In this document: positions 8,348-16,452 of the stretch, in pieces
How positions within the stretch are numbered: position 1 is the first letter of the stretch
How the letters are laid out: each line of letters starts with the position of its first letter
NCBI GenBank assembly: GCA_963696495.1
Contig: CAVOKJ010000004.1
Location: 794,225 to 858,224, forward strand
Direction: 5' to 3'
Source: Bog-756 sp963696495
GTDB taxonomy: Bacteria; Actinomycetota; Acidimicrobiia; Acidimicrobiales; RAAP-2
Length of the DNA: 64,000 nucleotides
Translations under genes and position numbers: made by a program
Notes under the pieces: generated by a model
What the model saw: only the letters and a program-made list of their open reading frames with translations
What the model was told of the DNA's origin: nothing
Databases searched by the model: none

Positions 8348-8533
8348 TCAGTTGAACACCACGCTCGGACGCCGTGACCCGTCGACCCACCACACGTGCT
8401 CACAGTCGCGGCACCGGCGGAGCACCGATTCGTCGAGCACCGACAGACGCCGGGCCCACGACGGGCGCTGCAGATCGGAGTTGCCCTCCTCTCCGCATTC
8501 CGGACAGACGAGTCGGGTTCGGAAGTCCTGCAC
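8348..8533 (-). CDS. Small zinc-ribbon protein
   Basis: A 61-residue protein starting at GTG 8533, with GGGAGGG about seven bases upstream. Two CxxC knuckles, CPEC (10-13) and CRDC (41-44), spaced about 30 residues apart, make a zinc ribbon. The tail EHVWWVDGSRRPSVVF is basic and aromatic. The function is not known: such proteins may bind nucleic acid or be metal-stabilised accessory proteins. It lies upstream of the dienelactone hydrolase on the same strand and divergent from the DinB-like gene. Confidence 0.65.
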   Translation of the reverse strand: MQDFRTRLVCPECGEEGNSDLQRPSWARRLSVLDESVLRRCRDCEHVWWVDGSRRPSVVFN

Positions 8534-8677
8534 AGCGTTGCCCTCCCAGATAAGGGCCCCCACGCAGTCGGTCAGGCTATTGCATGGTGCCCCGTGCCGT
8601 AAAGGCCACGGGGGCCTCGCCACCGACGCAGGCGTGGGCGATACTGCGGCAGTCACGCCCGGCGAGGGGAGGAGACC

Positions 8678-9196
8678 GTGGTCGAGGAGATCGAAGACCG
8701 GCGGCGGACCGAGCCGCTGTTCCTGTTGCCCGAGCGGAGAATGCTCGAGGGTTGGTTGGACTACCAGCGCATCACGCTGCTGATCACGTGCGAGGGACTG
8801 GACAACGCCGGACGCAAGATGCGGCCGGTCGCCACCTCGGCGCTGTCGCTGCACGGCCTGGTCCGGCACATGGCCGAGGTCGAGCAGGATTGGTTCCGCC
8901 GCGTTCTGCTCGACGATGCCGACGCCCCCTTCCTGTTCTCCGACCCTGCGGTCGAGGACAGCGAGCTGGTCCCGTTGGACGATGCCGACTGGGAGTCCGA
9001 CGTCGCCGCCTGGCAGCACCAGTGCGAGGCGTCCCGCCGGGAGGCCGCACGTCGTCAGCTCGACGACACTGGCGTGCGCTACGGCGAGCCGTGCTCACTC
9101 CGGTGGATCTACCACCACATGATCGAGGAGTACGCGCGCCACAACGGCCACGCCGACCTCATCGGCGAGATGGTGGACGGCGACGTGGGTCGTTGA
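8678..9196 (+). CDS. DinB-like (DUF664 type) protein
   Basis: A 172-residue protein resembling the DinB/YfiT four-helix-bundle family, specifically the DUF664 branch common in actinobacteria. Visible family features are LHGLVRHMAEVEQDWF in the second helix and YHHMIEEYARHNGHADLI near the C-terminus, which supply the usual histidines of a metal site. Proteins of this type include thiol-dependent transferases and many of unknown function. GTG 8678 has a strong GGGGAGGAG upstream. It is convergent with the sulfate transporter ATPase gene. Confidence 0.8.
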   Translation: MVEEIEDRRRTEPLFLLPERRMLEGWLDYQRITLLITCEGLDNAGRKMRPVATSALSLHGLVRHMAEVEQDWFRRVLLDDADAPFLFSDPAVEDSELVPLDDADWESDVAAWQHQCEASRREAARRQLDDTGVRYGEPCSLRWIYHHMIEEYARHNGHADLIGEMVDGDVGR

Positions 9197-9247
9197 CGCG
9201 CTGATCGCCGGCGTGACCGACTGGGTGCCGCCGAGGGCTGGCCGTCG

Positions 9248-10261
9248 TTACGGCAGCGGGACCCGACCGTTGTCGCTGTGGACGACGCCGGCGGCGGCGG
9301 GCTCGTCCGACCCGTCGGTTGGGGTGCCGTGCCGGGAGATCCACACCAGTTCGTCGGGGGCCAGGTCGAGGTCGGCGGCCGCGCCGCGCGACAGCTGCAC
9401 CCAGGTCGAGTCCCAGTCCTCCATCCGGATGTCCACCCGCACCTCGAACCCGAGGTGGGTGACCCGCTCGACCACACCGGCGTGGGCGCCCTGCCCCGGC
9501 TCACGCCGCAGCACGAGGTCGTGGGGCCGGACCCACCGGCCGTCGAGCTCGGTGGCCGGACCGAGGAACTTCATGACGAACTCGTTGTCGGGACGGTCGT
9601 AGATCGCCGAGGGGGCGCCACTCTGCTCCAGGCGGCCACCGTTGATGATGGCCAGGTGGTCGGCGACCTCCATGGCCTCCTCCTGGTCGTGGGTGACCAA
9701 CAGGGTGGTGACCGAGATCTTGTCGTGCAGGTCCCGGAGCCACACCCGGAGCTCCTGGCGGACCTGGGCGTCCAGGGCGCCGAACGGCTCGTCGAGCAGG
9801 AGCAGCTTGGGCTCGATGGCCAGCGCCCGGGCCAGGGCCATGCGCTGCCGCTGGCCACCGGACAGCTGGGAGGGGTAGCGGTCGGCCAGGTGCTCGATCC
9901 GCACCAGGTGCAGCAGCTCGTCGACCTTGGCCCTCACCTCGGCCTTGGGCCGCCGCCGGACCTCGAGGCCGAAGGCGACGTTCCGCCGCACGGTGAGGTG
10001 GCGGAACGGCGCGTAGTGCTGGAAGCAGAACCCGATGCCGCGGTCGCGTGCCGGCACCGCCGTCACGTCCTCTCCGTCGATCTCGATGGTGCCGCTGTCG
10101 GGCTGCTCGAGCCCGGCCACGACCCGCAGGAGCGTCGACTTGCCCCCTCCGCTCGGGCCCAGCAGCGCCGTCAGGGAGCCATCGGGGACATCAAGGCTGA
10201 CGTCGTCGAGGGCGACGGCGTCTCCGAATCGCTTGGAGACGGATCGGATGGTGATCGCCAT
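9248..10261 (-). CDS. cysA: Sulfate/thiosulfate ABC transporter ATP-binding protein
   Basis: A 337-residue ATPase subunit. Walker A GPSGGGKST (35-43), the signature LSGGQRQRMALARAL, Walker B LLLLDEPFGALD and the switch histidine in VTHDQEEAM are all intact. A C-terminal regulatory region of about 100 residues follows, as in CysA. It powers uptake of sulfate or thiosulfate through the two permeases encoded just upstream. ATG 10261 has GGAGGT at good spacing. The start lies 91 bases inside the end of the upstream permease gene, which is unusual. This is the last gene of the four-gene operon. Confidence 0.92.
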   Translation of the reverse strand: MAITIRSVSKRFGDAVALDDVSLDVPDGSLTALLGPSGGGKSTLLRVVAGLEQPDSGTIEIDGEDVTAVPARDRGIGFCFQHYAPFRHLTVRRNVAFGLEVRRRPKAEVRAKVDELLHLVRIEHLADRYPSQLSGGQRQRMALARALAIEPKLLLLDEPFGALDAQVRQELRVWLRDLHDKISVTTLLVTHDQEEAMEVADHLAIINGGRLEQSGAPSAIYDRPDNEFVMKFLGPATELDGRWVRPHDLVLRREPGQGAHAGVVERVTHLGFEVRVDIRMEDWDSTWVQLSRGAAADLDLAPDELVWISRHGTPTDGSDEPAAAGVVHSDNGRVPLP

Positions 10262-11064
10262 GGGGACCTCCTTCCTTCTTTTCGATCGGCGCCGAGGAGC
10301 GCCAGGACCAGCAGGGCGATGACGGCGAGGATGACCGCACCGGAGTAGGCCCCGACCGTGTTGAGGTTCTCGAAGCCGTCCTGGATGAACAGGGTCAAGG
10401 TCTGGGTCCGTCCGGCGATGGCACCGCTCACCACCACCACGGCACCGAACTCGCCGAGAACCCGGGCGGTGGTCAGGGTGACGCCGTAGGCCAGGCTCTT
10501 CCTGATCGACGGCAGGGTGATGCGGCGGAACACGGTGAAGGGGCCGGCCCCGAGGGTGGTGGCCGCCTGCTCCTGGTCGGTGCCGATCTCCTGGAGGACG
10601 GGGAGCACCTCGCGGACCACGTAGGGCAGGGCCACCGTGGCCGAGGCCATGATGATGCCGGGCACCGAGAAGATGACCTCGATCCCCCGGGCCGCCAGCC
10701 AGTTCCCGAACCAACCGGTCTTCCCGTAGACCAGGACGAGGGCCAGACCCACGATGACCGGCGAGATGGCGAGCGGCAGGTCGACCAGGGCGTCGAGGAG
10801 CCAGGCGCCGGGGAACCGGTGCCGCGACAGGATGAGCGCCACACCGACACCGAACGCCGTGTCGAGCGGGACAGCGATCAACACCACGAAGAAGGTGAGC
10901 CAGATGGCGTGGAGCGCATCGGGGGTCGTCACCGCGTCCCAGGCGGCGGCGAAGCCGTGCTGGAAGGCGCGGTAGAAGATGGAGCCCATCGGGATCACGA
11001 CCAGCAGCGCCAGGTAGCCGAGGGCGGCGATGCGGAGCGGCCAGCGCAGGGGCGAGCCGGTCAT
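10171..11064 (-). CDS. cysW: Sulfate ABC transporter permease CysW
   Basis: A 297-residue inner-membrane permease with about six helices and the permease-ATPase contact loop (QEQAATTLGAGPFTVFRRITLP). It pairs with CysT to form the sulfate channel. ATG 11064 overlaps the stop of the upstream gene as ATGA. The last 40 or so residues, after LLGADRKEG, are Ser/Pro-rich and come from reading through the start of the ATPase gene in another frame. They may be a real tail or the result of a lost stop. Confidence 0.9.
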   Translation of the reverse strand: MTGSPLRWPLRIAALGYLALLVVIPMGSIFYRAFQHGFAAAWDAVTTPDALHAIWLTFFVVLIAVPLDTAFGVGVALILSRHRFPGAWLLDALVDLPLAISPVIVGLALVLVYGKTGWFGNWLAARGIEVIFSVPGIIMASATVALPYVVREVLPVLQEIGTDQEQAATTLGAGPFTVFRRITLPSIRKSLAYGVTLTTARVLGEFGAVVVVSGAIAGRTQTLTLFIQDGFENLNTVGAYSGAVILAVIALLVLALLGADRKEGRRSPWRSPSDPSPSDSETPSPSTTSALMSPMAP

Positions 11065-11933
11065 ACCGCCTCGCTGATGGCGAACTTGCGGCGGAGCAGG
11101 CCGATGCTCAACAGGACCACCAGGGCGGTGGCCACCAGCACCACCGAGATGGCGGCGGCGCCGGACAGGTCGTCGCTCTGGGACAGGCTGTAGATCCACG
11201 ACGAGGCCACTTCGGTCTTGAACGGGACGTTGCCGGAGATGAGCACGACCGATCCGAACTCGCCGATGGCCCGGGCGAAGGCCAGGCCGGCCCCGGCGAG
11301 CATGGCCGGGGCGACGCCGGGGAGGATCACCCGTCGGAGCACGACGAAGGGCGACGCGCCGAGGGAGGCGGCCGCCTCTTCGACCTCACGGTCGAGCTCG
11401 GCCAGCACGGGCTGGACCGACCGCACGGAAAAGGGCAGGGTCACGAAGGCCAGGGCGAACAGGATGCCCACCGGGGTGTTCGCCACGTTGATGCGGAACG
11501 GGCTGTCCGGGCCGTACAGGGTGAGCAGGGTGAGGCCGGCCACCACGGTGGGCAGGGCGAAGGGGAGGTCGATGACGGCGTTGACCGCCGCCTTGCCCCG
11601 GAAGTCGTCCCGTACCAGCACCCAGGCGATGACCAGCCCGGCCACGGCGTTGAAGGCGGCGACGGCCAGCGAGCACCACAGCGTGAGCTTGAGGGCGGCC
11701 ACGGCCTCGGGCTGGCTCACCGCCTGCCAGAAGGCGCTGAACCCGCTGGAGAAGGCGTTCGACAGCAGGGCGGCGATGGGCAGGACGACCAGCAGGCTCA
11801 GGTAGGTGACGGCCAGCGCCGACCCGCCGACCACACCGAACTTCCGGCCCACCCGTTGGCGCCGTGGCGGCCGCCCAGTCGGCGCCGCCGGGAGCGGCGC
11901 GGGTGCGACCGGGCGGACGGCGAGGTCAGCCAC
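11061..11933 (-). CDS. cysT: Sulfate ABC transporter permease CysT
   Basis: A 290-residue permease with a basic, Pro-rich start, about six membrane helices and the conserved EAA loop (EVEEAAASLGASPFVVLRRVILP), which contacts the ATPase. The C-terminus keeps GEFGSVVLISGN, a signature shared by sulfate and molybdate permeases. GTG 11933 overlaps the end of the binding-protein gene by eight bases, indicating translational coupling. It works with CysW, CysA and the binding protein in sulfate uptake. Confidence 0.92.
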   Translation of the reverse strand: MADLAVRPVAPAPLPAAPTGRPPRRQRVGRKFGVVGGSALAVTYLSLLVVLPIAALLSNAFSSGFSAFWQAVSQPEAVAALKLTLWCSLAVAAFNAVAGLVIAWVLVRDDFRGKAAVNAVIDLPFALPTVVAGLTLLTLYGPDSPFRINVANTPVGILFALAFVTLPFSVRSVQPVLAELDREVEEAAASLGASPFVVLRRVILPGVAPAMLAGAGLAFARAIGEFGSVVLISGNVPFKTEVASSWIYSLSQSDDLSGAAAISVVLVATALVVLLSIGLLRRKFAISEAV

Positions 11934-12957
11934 TCGAGGTGGACTGGCCGAGACCCTGCTCGATCTTGGCCACGACCCCGGTGTTCGGTGCGAAGAACAC
12001 GGCGTTGACCTTGGTCCACCCGCCGAGACTGGCGATGGTGAACAGCTTCTGCGGCTTCGGGAACTTGAACTGCGCGGCCACCTTGGGCAGCACCGGCCGG
12101 TAGCCCTGCTGGCCCCACACCTTCTGACCGGCCGCCGACAGGAGGTAGGCCACGAAGGCCTTGGCCGCCGTCGGGTTGGACGAGTTGGTGGTCACGGCGA
12201 TGGGGTTCTGGATCAGAATCGTCTGGGGGGGCGTGACGATGGAGATCGGCTCCCCCTTCTTCTGGGCGTAGAGGGCGTCGTCCTCGTAGTCGAGCAGCAC
12301 GTCACCCTCGCCGGACAGGAAGGTCTGGAGGGCGTTGCTGGCGCTGCTCGGCTGGGACACGGTGTTCTTCAACAGCTTGGTCAGGTAGGCCGTGGCCTGC
12401 GCCTTGGACTTGCCCTGGCTGAGCTGGGCCCCGTAGGCGGCCATCAGGTTCCACTTGGCGCTACCGGAGCTGAACGGGTTGGGGGTGATGACCTTCACCC
12501 CGCTCTTGACCAGGCTGGCCCAGTTGGTGATGTGATCGGGGTTCCCCTTCCGCACGACGAACGAGACGATCGAGTTGGTCACCATGCCCTGGGTCGGGGT
12601 GGACGCCCACTTGGCCGAGACGATGCCCGCCTTCACCAGCTTCTGCATGTCGGGGGACAGGGAGAAGTTGACGACGTCGGCGGGCAGGCCGTCGACCACC
12701 GAGGTGGCCTGGGAGCCCGAGGCGCCGAAGGACTGGGAGAAGGTCACCCCCTTGCCGGCGCTGGTGGCGTTGTACGCCTTGATCAGCGCGGCGTAGGCCG
12801 GCTTCGGTGTCGAGTAGGCCACCAGCGACACGGAACCGCCGGCGGCACCGGCCACCGAGGGGATGGCCACGCCCGTCGCCACCGCGACCCCCGTCAGCCC
12901 GGCCACCGCCAGGTACCGCCGTCCCCTGCCCGTTCTCCGTCGGTCATTACGCCACAT
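11926..12957 (-). CDS. Sulfate/thiosulfate-binding protein
   Basis: A 343-residue extracytoplasmic substrate-binding protein of the Sbp/CysP type. A basic start with an Ala/Gly/Val-rich hydrophobic segment forms the signal peptide (cleavage near VAGAAGG). The mature part shows SLVAYSTPKPAYAALIKAY, FSQSFGASGSQATSVVDG and PSSASNALQTFLSGEGDVLLDYEDD, all recognisable in sulfate-binding proteins, including the Ser/Gly loops that bind the oxyanion. No lipobox Cys is seen. ATG 12957 has GAGGAGG upstream. As first gene of the operon it faces the divergent sulfatase, so both probably share regulation from the region between. Confidence 0.92.
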   Translation of the reverse strand: MWRNDRRRTGRGRRYLAVAGLTGVAVATGVAIPSVAGAAGGSVSLVAYSTPKPAYAALIKAYNATSAGKGVTFSQSFGASGSQATSVVDGLPADVVNFSLSPDMQKLVKAGIVSAKWASTPTQGMVTNSIVSFVVRKGNPDHITNWASLVKSGVKVITPNPFSSGSAKWNLMAAYGAQLSQGKSKAQATAYLTKLLKNTVSQPSSASNALQTFLSGEGDVLLDYEDDALYAQKKGEPISIVTPPQTILIQNPIAVTTNSSNPTAAKAFVAYLLSAAGQKVWGQQGYRPVLPKVAAQFKFPKPQKLFTIASLGGWTKVNAVFFAPNTGVVAKIEQGLGQSTSSG

Positions 12958-12985
12958 CTACCGGTGCCTCCTCGTTAGTCCGTCA

Positions 12986-13026
12986 TATCGAATCACTAGT
13001 GCCAATGGGGTCTATCGAGTCACTAG
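12986..13026. promoter_or_regulatory. Direct repeats in the divergent sulfur promoter region
   Basis: TATCGAATCACTAG (12986-12999) and TATCGAGTCACTAG (13013-13026) differ at one base and are 27 bases apart. A shorter related piece, TTAGTCACC, follows near 13038. They lie between the sulfate-binding protein gene and the sulfatase gene, where an operator for sulfur control would be expected. The repeat is seen directly. The regulatory role is inferred. Confidence 0.45.
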
Positions 13027-13253
13027 CCCTTATAGGGTTTGTCATGTTAGTCACCATTTGTTCATCTTGCACGGGCGCCCCAGGCCGCCACGGTGTCGCT
13101 GTCCACCAGGGGCGAAACGGTCCGACGACGGCGAACCACCCGGTGGACAGCACCTCGAGGACAGGCTCGGACCACCGAGGCGCACGGCCGTGGGTGCCCT
13201 GGGCGCACCTGACTAGCATCGGCCCCCGACCTGGAGAAGGGAATCCGACACCC

Positions 13254-14789
13254 ATGGCCCATGACCCGGTGGTGACCGAAGCAGTCCGAGCGCGCGACAG
13301 CCTGGAGCCCCGCTTCGTCCTCGACGACCAGGAGCAGCGGGCGGCGGCCGTGCTCGACGCCTACCGGGGCCCCGGAGGCCGGCGCCCGAACATCCTGGTC
13401 ATCCTGTTCGACGACGTGGGCTGGGGTGACTTCGGCTGCTACGGCGGAGGGGTCGCCGTGGGCGCCGCCACCCCCAACATCGACCGGCTGGCCCGCCGGG
13501 GCAAGCTGCTCACGTCGTGCTACTCGGAGCCGTCGTGCACACCGTCGCGGGCCTCGCTCATGACCGGCCGCCTCCCCATGCGCCACGGCCTGCTCCGGCC
13601 CCCCATGTACGGCCAGCCCGGGGGCCTCGACGGCGAGGTCACCCTGGCCCACCTGCTCGCCGAGTCCGGGTACGTCACCCAGGCGGTGGGCAAGTGGCAC
13701 ATCGGGGAGAACGTCGAGAGCCAGCCCCAGAACGTCGGGTTCGACGACTTCTACGGGTTCCTGTCGGTGTCGGACATGTACACCGAGTGGCGCGACCCGA
13801 ACTTCTTTCCGGAGATCGTCTACAGCGAGGAGCGCACGAAGTGGGTGGAGAACCTCCCCTTCAACAAGTGCTTCGTGCACGCCAGCAAGGGGGGTGAGAC
13901 GGAGAACGTCGAGGAGGTGACCGTGCCCGTCCTGTCACTGCTGGACGACAAGTGGGCCACCTACTCGCTCGACTTCATCCGGCGGATGGCCGAGCCCGAG
14001 CGCGCCGAGCGCACACCCTGGTTCCTCTACCACTGCACGCGGGGTGCCCACTTCGACAACTACCCCCACGAGCGGTTCCTCGGGTCCTCGCCGGCCAAGC
14101 ACCCCTACAAGGACACCATCATCGAGCTCGACGACATCGTCGGGAGGCTGGTGGCCGAGCTCGAGGCGACCGGCCAGCTCGAGGACACCCTCATCTTCGT
14201 CTCCTCGGACAACGGACCCGAGATGGAGACCTGGCCCGACGCCGCCTACTCGCCCTTCCGGAGCGCCAAGGGCTCGACCTGGGAGGGGGGCCAGCGGGTG
14301 CCCGCCATCGTCGCCTGGCCCGGCACCATCGCCCCCGACCTCGCCACCGACGGGCTGTTCTCCCAGATGGACCTGTTCAACACCGTGCTCACCCTGGCCG
14401 GAGCGGGGGGTTCGGTTCCCGAGGACCGCTACATCGACGGGGTCGACCAGACCTCGTTCCTGCTCGACCCCGACGGGGTGTCCAACCGCAAGTACCTCTA
14501 CTACTGGCTGACCAACGTGTTCTCCGCCCTGCGGGTGGGGGAGTGGAAGTTCATGGTGGCCTCGACCTCCGACGACGACCGCGACTGTCTGAACCTGGGC
14601 GGGTTCACCGGTGTCACCCAGAAGTACTCCCACGGCCGGCTGTACAACCTCTACCTCGACCCGAAGGAAAGCCACAGCTACATGATCCGCAAGCTGGCCT
14701 ACATCGACAGCTTCACCAGCGGCATCCGCGACCACTTCATCACCTACGGCAAGTACCCGCCCCGCCAACCCATCGCCGCCATGCAGTGA
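13254..14789 (+). CDS. Arylsulfatase-type sulfatase
   Basis: A 511-residue type I sulfatase, which hydrolyses sulfate esters to release inorganic sulfate. The nucleophile motif CTPSR (95-99) carries the Cys that a formylglycine-generating enzyme would convert. Metal ligands appear in ILFDDVGWGDFG (Asp53, Asp54) and later in SSDNGPE, and GKWHIGE supplies further active-site residues. No signal peptide is seen, so it is probably cytoplasmic. The ATG follows GGAGAAGG at rather long spacing. It is divergent from the sulfate uptake operon, which suggests use of sulfate esters as sulfur source. No formylglycine-generating enzyme gene is in the window. Confidence 0.9.
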   Translation: MAHDPVVTEAVRARDSLEPRFVLDDQEQRAAAVLDAYRGPGGRRPNILVILFDDVGWGDFGCYGGGVAVGAATPNIDRLARRGKLLTSCYSEPSCTPSRASLMTGRLPMRHGLLRPPMYGQPGGLDGEVTLAHLLAESGYVTQAVGKWHIGENVESQPQNVGFDDFYGFLSVSDMYTEWRDPNFFPEIVYSEERTKWVENLPFNKCFVHASKGGETENVEEVTVPVLSLLDDKWATYSLDFIRRMAEPERAERTPWFLYHCTRGAHFDNYPHERFLGSSPAKHPYKDTIIELDDIVGRLVAELEATGQLEDTLIFVSSDNGPEMETWPDAAYSPFRSAKGSTWEGGQRVPAIVAWPGTIAPDLATDGLFSQMDLFNTVLTLAGAGGSVPEDRYIDGVDQTSFLLDPDGVSNRKYLYYWLTNVFSALRVGEWKFMVASTSDDDRDCLNLGGFTGVTQKYSHGRLYNLYLDPKESHSYMIRKLAYIDSFTSGIRDHFITYGKYPPRQPIAAMQ

Positions 14790-14849
14790 GGGCCGCCTGG
14801 CCCGCAGTGAGGGGCCGCCCCGGCTCGACCGGCGGCACCGACACCGTGG

Positions 14850-16046
14850 TCATCCCCGTGGGCCGGCGACCGCTCCGAGGTCGGGGATCCAGCGCCTCAT
14901 GAAGGCGTCGAACATGGGCACAGTGAAGTCGATCTCCCCCCACCGGGGCGAGTAGCACAGCGCCTTTTTCAAAAGGCCGTCGCGGGTGGGCCCGAGGGCG
15001 GTGGCCTTCTTCCCCAGCAGGGTGGCCACCTCCACCGAGCGCACCGGGCCGGGCCCGAGCTCGGCCATGGCCCGGAGGTAGGCCCGCTCCGGGTCGCTGG
15101 TCCGGCCGGTGCGGACGCGGAAGAACCCGTCGTCGAGCTCGGCGGTGGCCACCGGGATGCTCCGCTCCACGTCGTCGAGCGTGATCAGCGCCGGACCCTC
15201 GGCTGCGTCCCAGGCCTGCTTGCCGAACTCCTGGAGGAAGTAGGGGTAGCCCCGGGTGACCTCGACCAACCGGTCGAGGGCCTCGGGTTCCCAGCGGACC
15301 CCCTCGTCGGCCACCGGGACCTCGAGCGCCTGGCGCGGCTGGTCCTCGGTCAGCGAGTCGATGACCGGGAAGGTGAAGACGCGCTCGGCGTAGGACTTGG
15401 CCTCTCCGGTCAGCGCGGCGAGGGAGGGGAGCCCGGCGCCGGCCACGGTGATGGGCAGGGCGAGCTGGGTGGCGCGGTGCACGCCCATCACGAGGGCCTC
15501 GAGGGTGGCCCGCTTCACGTAGTGGAGCTCGTCGATGGTGATCAGCACGCCGGTGTCATGATCGCGGGCGACCTCGCCGAGCTCGACGAACAGGCCGGCC
15601 AGGTCCGTCGCCAGGTCGCCCGAGTCGGCCGGCCCGTGGACGGCGTCGACGTCGATGCTCAGCTCGGGACCACCGGGGAGCCCGATGGTGAACGCCTTGA
15701 GGACCCCGAGCGCCCGCACCACCCGCGCCCCGATGCGGCGTCGGGCATCCATCGACAGCAACACCCGCCGGAAGGCGGCGGCCAGCCGCGGCGGGAGGTC
15801 ACCGTCCTCACCGACCTCGAGATGCTCGTGGAAGTAGCCACGGGCGTCGGCCAGGAGCTCGAACTCATTGAGGAGGACGGTCTTGCCGACCCCGCGGAGA
15901 CCGGTGAGCATCTCGCTGCGGCCGTCGCGCCCGAGGCGCAGTCGCTGGAGGGCGATGTCCATCGCCTCGATCTCCCGCTCCCGCCCGACCAACGCCGGTG
16001 GGCGGGTGCCGGCCCCGGGGCTGAAGGGGTTCCGGACCGGGTCCAC
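14850..16046 (-). CDS. AAA ATPase, Orc/Cdc6-like with C-terminal winged helix
   Basis: A 398-residue P-loop ATPase. LVGREREIEAMD (19-30) is the usual entry motif, Walker A is GLRGVGKT (49-56), and Walker B is VLITIDELH with Asp172 and Glu173. The C-terminal third looks like a winged-helix domain (residues about 310-390). Proteins of this layout occur in actinobacteria as stand-alone ATPases related to archaeal AAA families and STAND regulators. Their roles are mostly unknown. GTG 16046 is followed by a well-formed protein with no gaps. The promoter region upstream holds a clear inverted repeat. No neighbour shows an obvious partner. Confidence 0.8.
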   Translation of the reverse strand: MDPVRNPFSPGAGTRPPALVGREREIEAMDIALQRLRLGRDGRSEMLTGLRGVGKTVLLNEFELLADARGYFHEHLEVGEDGDLPPRLAAAFRRVLLSMDARRRIGARVVRALGVLKAFTIGLPGGPELSIDVDAVHGPADSGDLATDLAGLFVELGEVARDHDTGVLITIDELHYVKRATLEALVMGVHRATQLALPITVAGAGLPSLAALTGEAKSYAERVFTFPVIDSLTEDQPRQALEVPVADEGVRWEPEALDRLVEVTRGYPYFLQEFGKQAWDAAEGPALITLDDVERSIPVATAELDDGFFRVRTGRTSDPERAYLRAMAELGPGPVRSVEVATLLGKKATALGPTRDGLLKKALCYSPRWGEIDFTVPMFDAFMRRWIPDLGAVAGPRG

Positions 16047-16070
16047 GGCCGAAGACTACCGGTCTCTCTC

Positions 16071-16094
16071 GAATATAGACAGATCGCTATATTC
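16071..16094. promoter_or_regulatory. Inverted repeat, probable operator of the AAA ATPase gene
   Basis: GAATATAG and CTATATTC form a perfect 8-bp inverted repeat separated by eight bases, about 25 bases before the GTG of the AAA ATPase gene. Its AT-richness stands out from the surroundings. The position suits a repressor site or autoregulation, or the arms could contain a -10 element on either strand. Confidence 0.4.
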
Positions 16095-16452
16095 CGTCGC
16101 CCCCAGCTCTGAAGGTGAAGGGGCGGATGTTGCTTTGTACTGTCGGGCGGTTCCCCGTCACCGCTCTACGTGCCGAATGTCCATGGTGTCTATACAGAGG
16201 TACGGCCGCTGTTCAGGGAGGATAGACAACTGAAGACGGCGTCAGCCGATTGTGGGACCGGTGACCGCCATCTGGCGGAATAGTGGGCGATACAGCCAGA
16301 CCAAGGCAGTGTATTTAGTCAAATAGTGACCCCCTTGCCACCCGAAGTGAGCCACGGGCCGTTTCTCTTGACGTCGAAGTGATGACATGCGAGCGTTCCG
16401 GATAACGGGTCGGCGTGACCCGGGGGCATAGGGGCGGCGATGCAGGGCAGGG
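16095..16452. other. Non-coding gap between divergent genes
   Basis: About 360 bases with moderate GC separate the AAA ATPase from the LCP gene. It should contain the promoter for the LCP/giant-protein operon. TTGACG at 16368 could be a -35 element, but I see no matching -10. No gene is supported. Confidence 0.35.
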
